Assembly (NCBI GenBank): GCA_015059865.1
Contig: SUZP01000010.1
Span: 1 to 45,157, forward strand
DNA: 45,157 nt
Direction: 5' to 3'
Source: Rikenellaceae bacterium
GTDB lineage: Bacteria; Bacteroidota; Bacteroidia; Bacteroidales; Rikenellaceae
Shown here: one piece after another, positions 15,761 through 24,800 of the stretch
Position numbering within the stretch: the first letter of the stretch is position 1
How the letters are laid out: the number at the start of each line of letters is the position of its first letter
Notes under the pieces: generated by a model
Database searches by the model: none
What the model saw: the letters and a program-made list of their open reading frames with translations, nothing else
What the model was told of the DNA's origin: nothing
Program-made: the position numbers and the translations under genes

Positions 15761-17274
15761 AATACAAATCTAATCTACTGCGTACAACACGCATCGCGTT
15801 GGCTACGCTCTTTTTCGTAGCAGTCACCCTACTATTTCTCGGCGTAGGGTGGCAGTTTAACCTATGGTTTGCTTGGGTGGCAAAAGTACAGTTCCTGCCA
15901 GCCCTTATAGCGTTGGACTTCGCCGTTTTGGCCCTACTCGTTGTGCTGACTCTAATCTTTGGCCGACTCTATTGCAGCGTCATCTGCCCACTGGGCGTAA
16001 TGCAGGACATCTTCGGCTGGCTCGGTAAGAAGCAGAAGCGAAACCGCTACTCCTACTCGACAGAGAAGAGGTGGTTGCGCTACTCGGTGTTGGCAATTTT
16101 CATCGTCTGCCTTATCCTCGGCTTTGCCCCTGTAACAACGCTGCTTGCGCCATATTCGGCATACGGGCGCATCGTAAATTCGATATTTAGACCTCTCTAC
16201 GACCTACTCCAAAACGCATTGGCTTTGGTAGATACCCACTTTGAGTGGTATCTTATCCCAAAAGCAGAGCTTTGGCTGCGCAGTGTAACCACGCTGGTTG
16301 TGGCACTGCTCACTTTGGTACTTCTCGGCGTATTGGCGTGGCGCAACGGTAGAACATACTGCAACACCATCTGCCCCGTAGGAACGATATTGTCATTCTT
16401 CGCTCGCTTCTCGCTCCTACGCATACAGGTAGACGAAAACAAGTGTAACAAGTGTACTCTGTGCGAGAAGAACTGCAAGGCAGCAGCGATTGATGCCAAG
16501 TCGGGAAAGGTCGATTACTCGCGATGTGTGGCGTGTGGCGACTGCATCGACAAGTGCAACCGCGATGCTCTACACTACAAGCCTATCAACTTGCGAGCAA
16601 AAAAGGCGGAGGAGGTCAAGACCTCAACAGACAACCAACCAGCCTCTCCCGAAAGGCGTGCAATGCTAACAGGAGCCCTTTTGGCTGTCAGCTCGGCAGC
16701 TATGGCACAAGCCAAAATCAAGGTGGATGGCGGATTAGCAGAGATTGAGGAGAAGAGAGTCCCTCACCGCGACACTCCTCTCACCCCTCCGGGCTCGATA
16801 TCGGCTCGTAATATGCAGAAGCACTGCACAGCGTGTCAGCTCTGCGTGAGCGCCTGCCCGAACAATGTTTTGCGCCCATCGTTGGACCCGATGCGTTTTA
16901 TGCAGCCAGAGATGTCATTCGAGCGCGGTTTCTGCCGACCAGAGTGCAACCGCTGCTCGCAGGTGTGCCCTACGGCCGCCATCAAGGCCATAGAGGCGGA
17001 AGAGAAGACAGCTATCCGCATTGGTCGTGCCGTATGGATTGCTGAAAATTGTATCCCTGTAACCAAGGGCGACAAGTGTGGTGCTTGCGCACGCAACTGC
17101 CAAGCCGAGGCGATATTGATGGTGGACTACACCACCTCCGATGGTCGCAAAGTGCAGGTGCCAACTGTTGATGCCGAGCGATGCATTGGCTGTGGCGAAT
17201 GTGAATATATATGTCCTGCACGACCATTTAGTGCTATTTATGTAGAAGGTTACACCACTCATCACAACGACTAA
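15757..17274 (+). CDS. NapH-NapG-like membrane ferredoxin fusion (multi-[4Fe-4S])
   Basis: A 505-residue protein. The first half is NapH-like: four membrane helices (about residues 10-30, 40-67, 100-125, 180-205), the quinol-linked CxxxCP motifs YCSVICP (near 73) and YCNTICP (near 202), and two cytosolic-type clusters, CNKCTLCEKNC (about 228) and CVACGDCIDKC (about 256). After SPERRAML (near 299) comes a hydrophobic stretch ending AAMAQA, like an internal Tat signal. The second half is NapG-like with CTACQLCVSACP, CRPECNRCSQVCP, CGACARNC and CIGCGECEYICP. In NapGH these are separate proteins moving electrons from quinol to the periplasm. The fusion implies one polypeptide spanning the membrane. 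The acceptor is not a visible nitrate reductase; the next gene is the likely partner. Confidence 0.87.
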   Translation: MKYKSNLLRTTRIALATLFFVAVTLLFLGVGWQFNLWFAWVAKVQFLPALIALDFAVLALLVVLTLIFGRLYCSVICPLGVMQDIFGWLGKKQKRNRYSYSTEKRWLRYSVLAIFIVCLILGFAPVTTLLAPYSAYGRIVNSIFRPLYDLLQNALALVDTHFEWYLIPKAELWLRSVTTLVVALLTLVLLGVLAWRNGRTYCNTICPVGTILSFFARFSLLRIQVDENKCNKCTLCEKNCKAAAIDAKSGKVDYSRCVACGDCIDKCNRDALHYKPINLRAKKAEEVKTSTDNQPASPERRAMLTGALLAVSSAAMAQAKIKVDGGLAEIEEKRVPHRDTPLTPPGSISARNMQKHCTACQLCVSACPNNVLRPSLDPMRFMQPEMSFERGFCRPECNRCSQVCPTAAIKAIEAEEKTAIRIGRAVWIAENCIPVTKGDKCGACARNCQAEAILMVDYTTSDGRKVQVPTVDAERCIGCGECEYICPARPFSAIYVEGYTTHHND

Positions 17275-17276
17275 CT

Positions 17277-18677
17277 ATGGACAGAAGAGAATTTATCAAA
17301 CATATCACAAGTGCAGTAGCTGGCACATCGCTGTTGCTCACTGCCTGCAAGGAGAAGGGGAAATCTAATCACTCAGCTAATGCCGAGAGTAACCCAGAAG
17401 ATATGACCACACGCACAAATCCTAACTGTGGCGACAAGGTGTCGTTGTTGGGATATGGTATGATGCGTCTGCCACAGAGGGAGGTCGAGGAGGGTGCTCC
17501 ATACGAATTAGACCAAGAGCGCATAAACGAGTTGGTGGACTATGCTCTCGCGCACGGAGTAAACTACTTCGACACAGCACCCGTATATTGTAAGGGATTG
17601 TCCGAGAAGGCAACAGGCATTGCGCTTGCACGACACCCTCGTAGCAGCTATTTCGTGGCGACCAAGTTGAGCAACTTCTCGCAGAGTGCTTGGCCACGCA
17701 AGGAGTCGATGGCGATGTTCGAGCGTTCACTCGAATATTTGCAGACCGACTATGTAGATTACCTACTGCTGCATAGCGTTGGTGGCACCTCGACCGGAAA
17801 AGATTCGATGCAGACCTTCTACGGTCGCTATATGGATAATGGCATTCTCGATTGGTTAGTCGAGCAGAAAAAGAGGGGGCGCATCCGCAACCTCGGTTTT
17901 TCGTACCATGGCGATGTAAACATCTTCGATATGTTGCTTCGTTGGCACGATGAGGGCAAGTACCATTGGGACTTTGTGCAGATACAGCTCAACTACCTCG
18001 ATTGGAACCACGCCAAAGTGCAGAAGGCTCGAAATACAAACGCCTCCTACCTCTATGCAGAGTTGGAGAAACGAGGTATTCCTGTCGTAATTATGGAGCC
18101 ACTGTTGGGTGGTCGTTTGGCCAAGCAGCCGACACATATCCTGCGCGAAATGAAGCGTATGGATATCAACGCCACTCCTGCCGAGTGGGCGTTCCGCTAC
18201 GCCGGCACACCTGAGAAAATTCTCACCGTATTGAGTGGAATGACCTATATGGAGCACCTGCAAGAGAATTGCCGCACATTCTCGCCACTGCGACCTATCA
18301 CTGCGGAGGAGAATACGATGCTTATGCAGTTGGCAGATGCCATTTGCGACTTGAAGGCGATACCTTGCACAGGCTGCAACTACTGTATGCCTTGTCCTTA
18401 CGGAATTGACATCCCATCGGTATTCGGCTACTACAACAACAGTATTGCCGAGGACCTGCTGCCTAATAGCGACAACAAAGACTCCGAGTTCCGCAAGGCT
18501 CGAAGAAGGTGGCTTATCGGCTACGACAAGAAGGTGGAACGAATGCGACAAGCCGACCACTGCATCGGCTGCAACCACTGTATGTCGCACTGCCCACAGC
18601 GCATCAACATACCGAAGGAGATGCGCACAATCAACGAATTGGTCGAAGAGTTGAAACAAGCTGAGATAACTCTCTAA
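17277..18677 (+). CDS. Tat-type lipoprotein: aldo/keto reductase fused to 2[4Fe-4S] ferredoxin
   Basis: A 466-residue protein. The N-terminus has RREFIK (residues 3-8), a hydrophobic stretch and a lipobox-like LLTAC (Cys24), so it looks like a Tat-exported lipoprotein. The AKR barrel has the full catalytic tetrad: D99 and Y104 (YFDTAPVY), K130 (VATK) and H166 (LLLH). The C-terminus has two clusters, CTGCNYCMPCPYGI (from 364) and CIGCNHCMSHCPQRI (from 429). Cytosolic AKR-ferredoxin fusions exist; export is the odd part, because NAD(P)H is not free in the periplasm. The gene starts 2 bases after the NapH-NapG-like gene, so electrons may come from it. The substrate is unknown. Confidence 0.87.
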   Translation: MDRREFIKHITSAVAGTSLLLTACKEKGKSNHSANAESNPEDMTTRTNPNCGDKVSLLGYGMMRLPQREVEEGAPYELDQERINELVDYALAHGVNYFDTAPVYCKGLSEKATGIALARHPRSSYFVATKLSNFSQSAWPRKESMAMFERSLEYLQTDYVDYLLLHSVGGTSTGKDSMQTFYGRYMDNGILDWLVEQKKRGRIRNLGFSYHGDVNIFDMLLRWHDEGKYHWDFVQIQLNYLDWNHAKVQKARNTNASYLYAELEKRGIPVVIMEPLLGGRLAKQPTHILREMKRMDINATPAEWAFRYAGTPEKILTVLSGMTYMEHLQENCRTFSPLRPITAEENTMLMQLADAICDLKAIPCTGCNYCMPCPYGIDIPSVFGYYNNSIAEDLLPNSDNKDSEFRKARRRWLIGYDKKVERMRQADHCIGCNHCMSHCPQRINIPKEMRTINELVEELKQAEITL

Positions 18678-18690
18678 ACAGTAGCTCGCA

Positions 18691-19407
18691 ATGAAGCATT
18701 TTGCACTTATAGGTTTTCCGCTTGGGCACTCGCTCTCGAAGGCGTACTTTACCGAGAAGTTTTCGTGTGAAGGTATCGATGCCGATTACACGCCCCTTGC
18801 AATAGAGCGCGTTGAGGAGGTGTTGCCACACTGCGAGCACCTTGCAGGTTTTAATGTTACCATACCCCACAAGCAGACGATTATGCCGCTGCTCGCCGCT
18901 ATCAGCGAGGAGGCACAAGAGATTGGTGCGGTAAACTGCGTGAAGGTTACGCCCGATGGTTTGGAGGGCTACAATACAGATATTATAGGCATTCGCAAGG
19001 CACTCGAAAGGGTTACGCTCGAAGGGGCAAAGGCTCTTGTTCTCGGCACAGGTGGAGCATCGAAGGCTGTGCAGTATGCGCTGCGCACGGGTGGTGCGGA
19101 GGTGAGGGTGGTATCGCGCGCGCAAGGCTCGGCAGATTTGACCTACAACGATTTAAGCGAAGAGCTTATAGCAGAGTGCGACATAATAGTAAATACCACG
19201 CCACTCGGAATGTTTCCGAATGTGGATAGTGCGCCAGCACTACCCTACTCGGCACTCTCTGCCAAACACACCCTTTTCGACTGCGTCTACAATCCTCGAC
19301 AAACAAAGTTCCTGCAACTTGGTGCCGAGAGAGGTGCAAAAACCATCGACGGAATGGTAATGTTCGAGGAGCAGGCTAAGGCATCGTGGGATATTTGGAA
19401 CAACTAA
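18691..19407 (+). CDS. aroE: Shikimate dehydrogenase
   Basis: A 238-residue protein with all key AroE sites. Shikimate-binding serines lie in GFPLGHSLSK (S14, S16), catalytic K61 in NVTIPHKQ, N82 in AVNCVKV and catalytic D97 in GYNTDIIG. The NADP motif is VLGTGGASKAVQYAL and the closing block is DGMVMFEEQAKASWDIW. It reduces 3-dehydroshikimate to shikimate with NADPH in the chorismate pathway. It is a little shorter than E. coli AroE (272), as is usual in Bacteroidetes. It follows the AKR gene by 13 bases and is probably in the same transcript, with no evident functional link. Confidence 0.95.
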   Translation: MKHFALIGFPLGHSLSKAYFTEKFSCEGIDADYTPLAIERVEEVLPHCEHLAGFNVTIPHKQTIMPLLAAISEEAQEIGAVNCVKVTPDGLEGYNTDIIGIRKALERVTLEGAKALVLGTGGASKAVQYALRTGGAEVRVVSRAQGSADLTYNDLSEELIAECDIIVNTTPLGMFPNVDSAPALPYSALSAKHTLFDCVYNPRQTKFLQLGAERGAKTIDGMVMFEEQAKASWDIWNN

Positions 19408-19461
19408 TCAAAAACGAATAGCCAAAGAAGTGGCTCGCATTTTGCGCTATACCCTGCCATT

Positions 19462-20385
19462 ATGGGTAAGTTGCGCTACAATATAGCCCTCGTGGTGGCA
19501 AATATCCTCTTCGGAGTGTCGTTTTCAGTATATGTATCGCTATTGCACGGAGCATTGCACTTCGAACAGCTCTTTACGATGCAGCTACTCTTCTCGGCTC
19601 TTATCTTCACACCTGCGGCACTACTGCGAGGTGGCCTCTTTCGGCTGTCGCTCAACGACTTCGGCTCGATATTTATCGTTGCTCTGCTCGTCATCTTCGG
19701 ATGGTGGTATATGTTGATGATGGGCGCATCGTACACCAATCCCATCGATGCTTCAACAATAGCAACCATAGGTCCCGTATTCACATTTATAACCGCTATC
19801 ATCGTACACTCGCGCCAAGCAAAGCGCGGAGAGAAGATAGGTATCGTCATCGCGTTGTTGGGTGTAGCCGCCATTTTGTTCGACCGAGGGCGCACACTTG
19901 TTGGTGGGGATGGCGAGGGATATGGCAATGCACTCGTGTTGTGCGGAGTGGTGTCGATTGCGGTAAATACCGTTCTCATTACCCCTGTACTACAACGGCA
20001 CGGAGTTGTCAAAGTTATGGGTTGGTACTATCTTATTGGCGTTGTACTCGCACTACCTCTATTGGTCGATACGATACCGACAATTAGCCAACTACAACTC
20101 TCGCACTCCGACCTTATTGAGGTGGGCTATATTCTTCTCTTTGGCTCGGCAGTGCCTATGTATCTGCTCTACATAGGCTCGGAGCATCTAACCGCTGCGC
20201 ATACAGCTATCTATCGCTATCTGCAACCTATCGTTGCCTCTGTTTTGGCATTGGTGCGCGGACAGAGCATAATAGACCGCACCAACATTGTCGGTGCGGT
20301 CTTGATATTTTCGGGTATGTTAGCTATTATTCTCTCTATGCCTCGTGCAGAGCGCACAGCCGAGAGCCCATCTACTCGCGAATAA
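19462..20385 (+). CDS. EamA/DMT-superfamily transporter
   Basis: The 307-residue protein has about ten hydrophobic helices in two EamA halves, the first ending near IGIVIALLGVAAILFDRG and the second near ILIFSGMLAIILSM. The typical loop PIDASTIATIGPVFTFITAII is present in the first half. Members export or import small metabolites such as amino acids; the substrate is not predictable. Its 3' end overlaps the convergent TsaC-like gene by 14 bases. It begins 54 bases after aroE and is probably the last gene of that operon. Confidence 0.88.
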   Translation: MGKLRYNIALVVANILFGVSFSVYVSLLHGALHFEQLFTMQLLFSALIFTPAALLRGGLFRLSLNDFGSIFIVALLVIFGWWYMLMMGASYTNPIDASTIATIGPVFTFITAIIVHSRQAKRGEKIGIVIALLGVAAILFDRGRTLVGGDGEGYGNALVLCGVVSIAVNTVLITPVLQRHGVVKVMGWYYLIGVVLALPLLVDTIPTISQLQLSHSDLIEVGYILLFGSAVPMYLLYIGSEHLTAAHTAIYRYLQPIVASVLALVRGQSIIDRTNIVGAVLIFSGMLAIILSMPRAERTAESPSTRE

Positions 20386-20935
20386 TCTTCACCTCGCCTC
20401 GCTCTCCAAAGGCGATAATCGAGCTTGGCTGTCCCGTAGGGCGACCTTGAAAACGAGGGTTTACCATAAAATCGACACCCTCGATAATCTCCTTCGAGAT
20501 ATCGCGCACGCTGCGCGGCGTAGGCTCGCCCGATATGTTTGCCGAGGTCGAGACAATTGGCTTGCCAAACTTGCGCAGTAGCTTGTAACAAAATTCGTGG
20601 TCGGGAACGCGCACACCGAGAGTCTTTGCCTCAGGAATAAGGTTTTTCGCCAGTCCAGTAGCACCCGGCAGGATAAGCGTCAGCGGCTTGGTCGCCATCT
20701 CCATAACCTCGAAGGCTATACCCGGAGCTTTATCGACATAGCGCACCACCATATCGGCATCACGACATAACACCAACATCGCGTGTTTATCCTCGCTACG
20801 CTTCAAGGCGTAGACCTTGGCAACGGCCTCCTCATTTGTGGCATCGCAACCTATACCCCACACAGTATCGGTGGGATAGAGAATTATACCGCCCTTGCGC
20901 AACACCTCAATTGCCAACTCAATCTCTCTCTCCAT
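20372..20935 (-). CDS. L-threonylcarbamoyladenylate synthase (TsaC/Sua5 family)
   Basis: The 187-residue YrdC-fold protein has PTDTVWGIGCDA (residues about 21-32), the K-x-R nucleotide motif YALKRSEDKHAM, PLTLILPG, VRVPDH and the SxN motif STSANISGEP. The enzyme makes threonylcarbamoyl-AMP for the t6A modification at position 37 of ANN-decoding tRNAs. It is short, without the C-terminal Sua5 domain, so TsaC/YciO type. YciO-like paralogues share these motifs and cannot be fully excluded. It is the third gene of a leftward cluster, 14 bases after the glyoxalase. Confidence 0.87.
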   Translation of the reverse strand: MEREIELAIEVLRKGGIILYPTDTVWGIGCDATNEEAVAKVYALKRSEDKHAMLVLCRDADMVVRYVDKAPGIAFEVMEMATKPLTLILPGATGLAKNLIPEAKTLGVRVPDHEFCYKLLRKFGKPIVSTSANISGEPTPRSVRDISKEIIEGVDFMVNPRFQGRPTGQPSSIIAFGERGEVKIIRE

Positions 20936-20949
20936 CTCGTTCGGGAAGT

Positions 20950-21330
20950 TTAATGTTTTTTTGGTAATATCTCAATCCAATGGTCGTCGGGGTCGTTGAT
21001 AAAGTAGAGCCCCATAGTGTGATTTTCGTAGCATATACAACCCATCTCGCGATGATACTCGCGTACGGCATCGTAGTCGCCCTCCACGCGCAGGCAGAGG
21101 TGAGTCTCGTTATCGCCCAACTCATACGCCCCCTCCTTGTCGCGTAACCAAGTGAGTTCGAGGAAGAAATGGCCGCTGTCATCACCCAGATATACAAGGA
21201 TAAACGAGCCGTCTGCCGCCTCCTTGCGCTTTACCTCCTTTAAGCCGAGAGCCTTCTCGTAGAAGGCCATACTGCGCTCCAAGTCGGTAACATTGATGTT
21301 CATGTGGTCGAATGTGCTTTTAATCTCCAT
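20950..21330 (-). CDS. Glyoxalase/VOC-family metalloenzyme (lactoylglutathione lyase-like)
   Basis: A 126-residue protein of two betaalphabetabetabeta modules. Four metal ligands are in the positions expected for glyoxalase I: H9 (FDHMNINV), E58 (FFLELTW), H77 (THLCLRVEG) and E120 (HWIEILPK). It would isomerise the hemithioacetal of methylglyoxal or a related compound in the cytosol. Bacteroidetes often lack glutathione, so the thiol cofactor is uncertain. It sits 8 bases after the small lipoprotein gene. Confidence 0.87.
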   Translation of the reverse strand: MEIKSTFDHMNINVTDLERSMAFYEKALGLKEVKRKEAADGSFILVYLGDDSGHFFLELTWLRDKEGAYELGDNETHLCLRVEGDYDAVREYHREMGCICYENHTMGLYFINDPDDHWIEILPKKH

Positions 21331-21338
21331 AGTCTATA

Positions 21339-21707
21339 CTATTTTTTCTGTATTACAGTAATATCCACCGACCTATTATCTACCATACCATATACATATA
21401 GTTTGCGGTTTTTGCCCGTCTTGTTCGGGAGGGCAATCAAGTGAATCTCGTTGTCGCCCTTCACAGCGGTAGCGGTAAGCCAATCGTAGGTTACAGTCAT
21501 CACATCTGCAATCTCAATGGCAGCCTTTTCGTCACCATTGTATGTACCAATTGAGAGAGTATATATCGATGCCTCGCCATCAACATCCTCCTCGCCGCCA
21601 GCAGCCGAGAATACCACCTTATTATCATAACCCCATCTGTCCTCCTCGCAGGAGTTCAACGCAAATGCCGACAATACAAGTGCGGCAATAATCATAAATC
21701 TCTTCAT
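21339..21707 (-). CDS. Small lipoprotein of unknown function
   Basis: The 122-residue product has a lipoprotein signal (MKRFMIIAALVLSAFALNSC, Cys20) followed by EEDRWGY. The mature part is about 100 residues of beta-strand-like sequence (VVFSAAGGEEDVDGEASIYTLSIG, RKLYVYGMVDNRSVDITVIQ). The pattern resembles BACON/Ig-like domains of Bacteroidetes surface lipoproteins, where a W/YL..T core is followed by a final VTV(T/I)Q strand. I do not recognise a function. It leads the glyoxalase/TsaC-like cluster and has heptad repeats upstream. Confidence 0.75.
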   Translation of the reverse strand: MKRFMIIAALVLSAFALNSCEEDRWGYDNKVVFSAAGGEEDVDGEASIYTLSIGTYNGDEKAAIEIADVMTVTYDWLTATAVKGDNEIHLIALPNKTGKNRKLYVYGMVDNRSVDITVIQKK

Positions 21708-21717
21708 CGTTTTTATT

Positions 21718-21783
21718 AGTTAAAAGTTAAAAGTTTTTTCAACTACTCACTACTCACTACTCACTACTCACTACTCACTACTC
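21718..21783. repeat. Heptanucleotide repeat mosaic 2
   Basis: AGTTAAA, AGTTAAA, AGTTTTT (21718-21738) is followed by CTACTCA repeated five times plus six bases (21743-21783). The block lies between the OstA-like gene (stop 21845) and the lipoprotein start (21707), where the lipoprotein promoter would be expected. Confidence 0.9.
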
Positions 21784-21844
21784 TAAATGTGTGAGCATTT
21801 TGGCGACCGAGGCTCTTGTGCAAAAAGAACTCGTCAGAACGATT

Positions 21845-24800
21845 TTAGAACGATTTTAGCGACTCCAACCACTCAATCGTTTCATAAGTCAATGTATCCG
21901 TACGGTCTCGCCACTCGCTGCGACGAATATAGTCGGCGCGACGCTGTTGAAGAAGAGCGTTGATAGGGAATAGAGGCTTGCGGAGAGAACGCTTCTCTAC
22001 TCGCTGAGATGGGTGGATAGTACGGGTAAACACGCTGTCCTGAGATGGCCTACGAGATGCCTCCCAAACAAAGTTCGGCAACTTGGTAGGTTGAGTCTCA
22101 GGGATTTTATCCATAGGATAGAAGGTATAGGTAGGATTACCGCGATAGGTAATACCTACAACCTGCTGATTCTCGATATAGGAGGTCATATCTCCCGCCT
22201 CGATATATGCCATAAGGGTTATCTCAGGAGAGTTATCCTCCTGCATATAGTAGATGGTCTGCACATTGCCCTTCACATCGTTGCGATATATCTGGTTATT
22301 GCGGAAGAGGGCGGTCATCTCCTTGCCCGTAACTTGATTGTAGTGGGCAGTATCTATCTGTGATACGGTAAGAGGCTTACCCTCGAAATCGGCCTGCGCA
22401 AGTTGGCTATTTCGAGTGGTGATATGCATAATCTCCGATGTAATCTGACTGCTACCATTCCACAAAACAGGGAGCTTGTAGAGGTGTATAATCGAGTCTA
22501 CGGTGGTCATTGTGAGCGAGTCGCACACAGACTGGAAGTCGCTGCGGTACATCTTCACTCGGCTATAAGCCCTAATCTCGCGATAGAGCGAGTCGATATT
22601 CTCGGCCTGCTCCTTTGCCACCTCGGTAGGCGATGGGATATCCTTTGGATAGAGTATCTCTATTAGCGAATCGAGTTTGCGACCTACAAGGCTGTCGAGA
22701 GGTCCAAACTCCGCCAACAATATGGAGTCTACGATACGCAGTTCGGTAGAGTCGGCCATCTTGATAAAGATACCGCGCTTCTCCTGACGCGCCAACTTAC
22801 GGCGCAACAACTCGTCTGCTCGCTCCTGAGCCTTGGCATTGTATATCGAATCGCGACGAGCCCACTTCTTATACTGCTCGGTACGCTTAGCCTGACGCGC
22901 CAAGCCTATGCGGTCGAGTTTCGCGTTGAGAGAGTCTTGTTTGATACGCTCCTCCTCAGCCTTCTCCTTGTCGTATATCTCTTTGAAGTAGGCCTTCACC
23001 TGCTTGACAGTCATCGTATCGAACTTGGCAAGCGAATCTACTTTGGTCGTATCGACCTTTACGGAGTCCTTCTTGATGCTATCGACCTTTACGCTATCAA
23101 CCTTTACGGAGTCCTTCTTGATGCTATCGACCTTTACGCTATCGACCTTGATAGTATCGGTCTTGATGCTATCAAGTTGCAGAGTATCAAGTTTTAGAGT
23201 ATCGCGTTTGGTGCTATCGGGTTTAATCTTAGCGAGGCGTTTCAGGCTATCGTTTGCCCTCTTTATGCTATCATTAACGACCTTCAAGCTATCCTTTACT
23301 CGCTTCTCAATCTCCCTCTCGATGCGTCTACGCTCGGCATCGCGCACCTTGGCCTCACCAAGCAACTTGACATAGAGAGCGTGTCTCTCCGCCAACATAG
23401 CAGCGCGCTCAGCCTCGCGTCTGCGTTGCTCCTCCTTTATCGCCGCCTTTACAATTGCGTTTATCTCGGCAGCCTCCTCTTTTAGCAGCTTCGCAAGAAG
23501 TGCAGAGCGAGGATTTATAGTATCCTTTATCAACGAGTCTATCATCTCGCGACGCAACTCACTCTTTGTCTTCGCCACCACCTTTGCACTATCAACCACA
23601 ACCTTTGTAGTGTCAATTGCACTCTTTGTCGTATCCACTACGCCCTGCGGAGTCTTCTGTTCAGCAGATGAAGTTGGTGCGCTCGGCGATTTTGGAGTGT
23701 TCGACGCTTTTGGAGTATTCGGTTTTTTATTGTGCGGAGGAGTACCTTGCTCACGCTTTCTATCACGACCGCGCCTTCTATCTGCATCCTCTCTATCTCC
23801 ATCTTTCGAGTCAGGATGTTTACCCTGCTTTGACTGCATAGCTCGCTCCATCGTCTTTTTGCGCAACTCATCCTGCTTAATCTTTGCAGAGTCAGCCAAT
23901 TTTGCCGTCTGAACAGCCTTAGCAGCCTGCTCCAAGGAGTCCTTGCGAGCCTTCTCTATCTTCTCACGAATAGGATAGCGCGTGTAGACAAACATCGAGT
24001 CGGAACGCACAAACAACGAATCGCCCTGCGAGAGGTCGTAGCTTATAATTGCAGGGTCTTTTGTAACAAAGACATTACCCGGCTCCTTCCAATACTCACC
24101 CCAATCGCCGAATATTATCATCTTCTGCGAACGGTCGTCAATCTGGATGTTGCGTTTCAGTCGTACATAGTCACTATCTCGATAGTAGTCGAGCGTATCG
24201 CACAACAGCTCTTGGTCCTTGGTAAGGATATAGCCATTGAGCGTCAAGGTGTAGAGCTGCTTGCGCTTGTCGAATGTGCCACGGTCGGCATAGAGGTAGT
24301 CGTCATTCGCGCTATTGCCATCCTGACTCTTGTTCCAGATATTCGTACGAGTAAAGAATTGTGCAAAGTCGGTGTCGGTATTGTAGACCACCGAGTCGCC
24401 CATCATATCATACTCGTTGTTGCGCATCTGCACCCTATCAACGCATATAATCTCGTTGTTGTCAGTGTAGAGGTAACCCCTATCCGATTCGAGGATATTA
24501 TCGCCATTGATAAAGACACCACCACCCGAATAGTAACCGATGTTGGTCTGTGTATTGAACGAGAAGTTGTAGGTGAAGAGTGTAGCATCACCATCGACCA
24601 CCTTCACAATCTTAGAGTAGACCTTTGCCTCGTTGGTTGCGCCATTATAGTCGGCACGGTCACCGTAGATGTAGGTCGAGCCGCGATTTATCAAGACATT
24701 GCCAAAGCACTCTATGTGGCGTTCATTATAACGCACTGCACTATCTGCCGTAATTACGGTGCCGTTGTGATGGGCTGCAAAGTTGCCGACAACAACCATA

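Noticed and set aside
21743..21783. CRISPR-like array
   Set aside because: Units are 7 bases and contiguous, with no spacers; a simple tandem repeat.
22013..22363. Forward reading frames opposite the OstA-like gene
   Set aside because: They are shadows: no promoter, no recognisable domain, and the minus-strand protein has clear OstA features.
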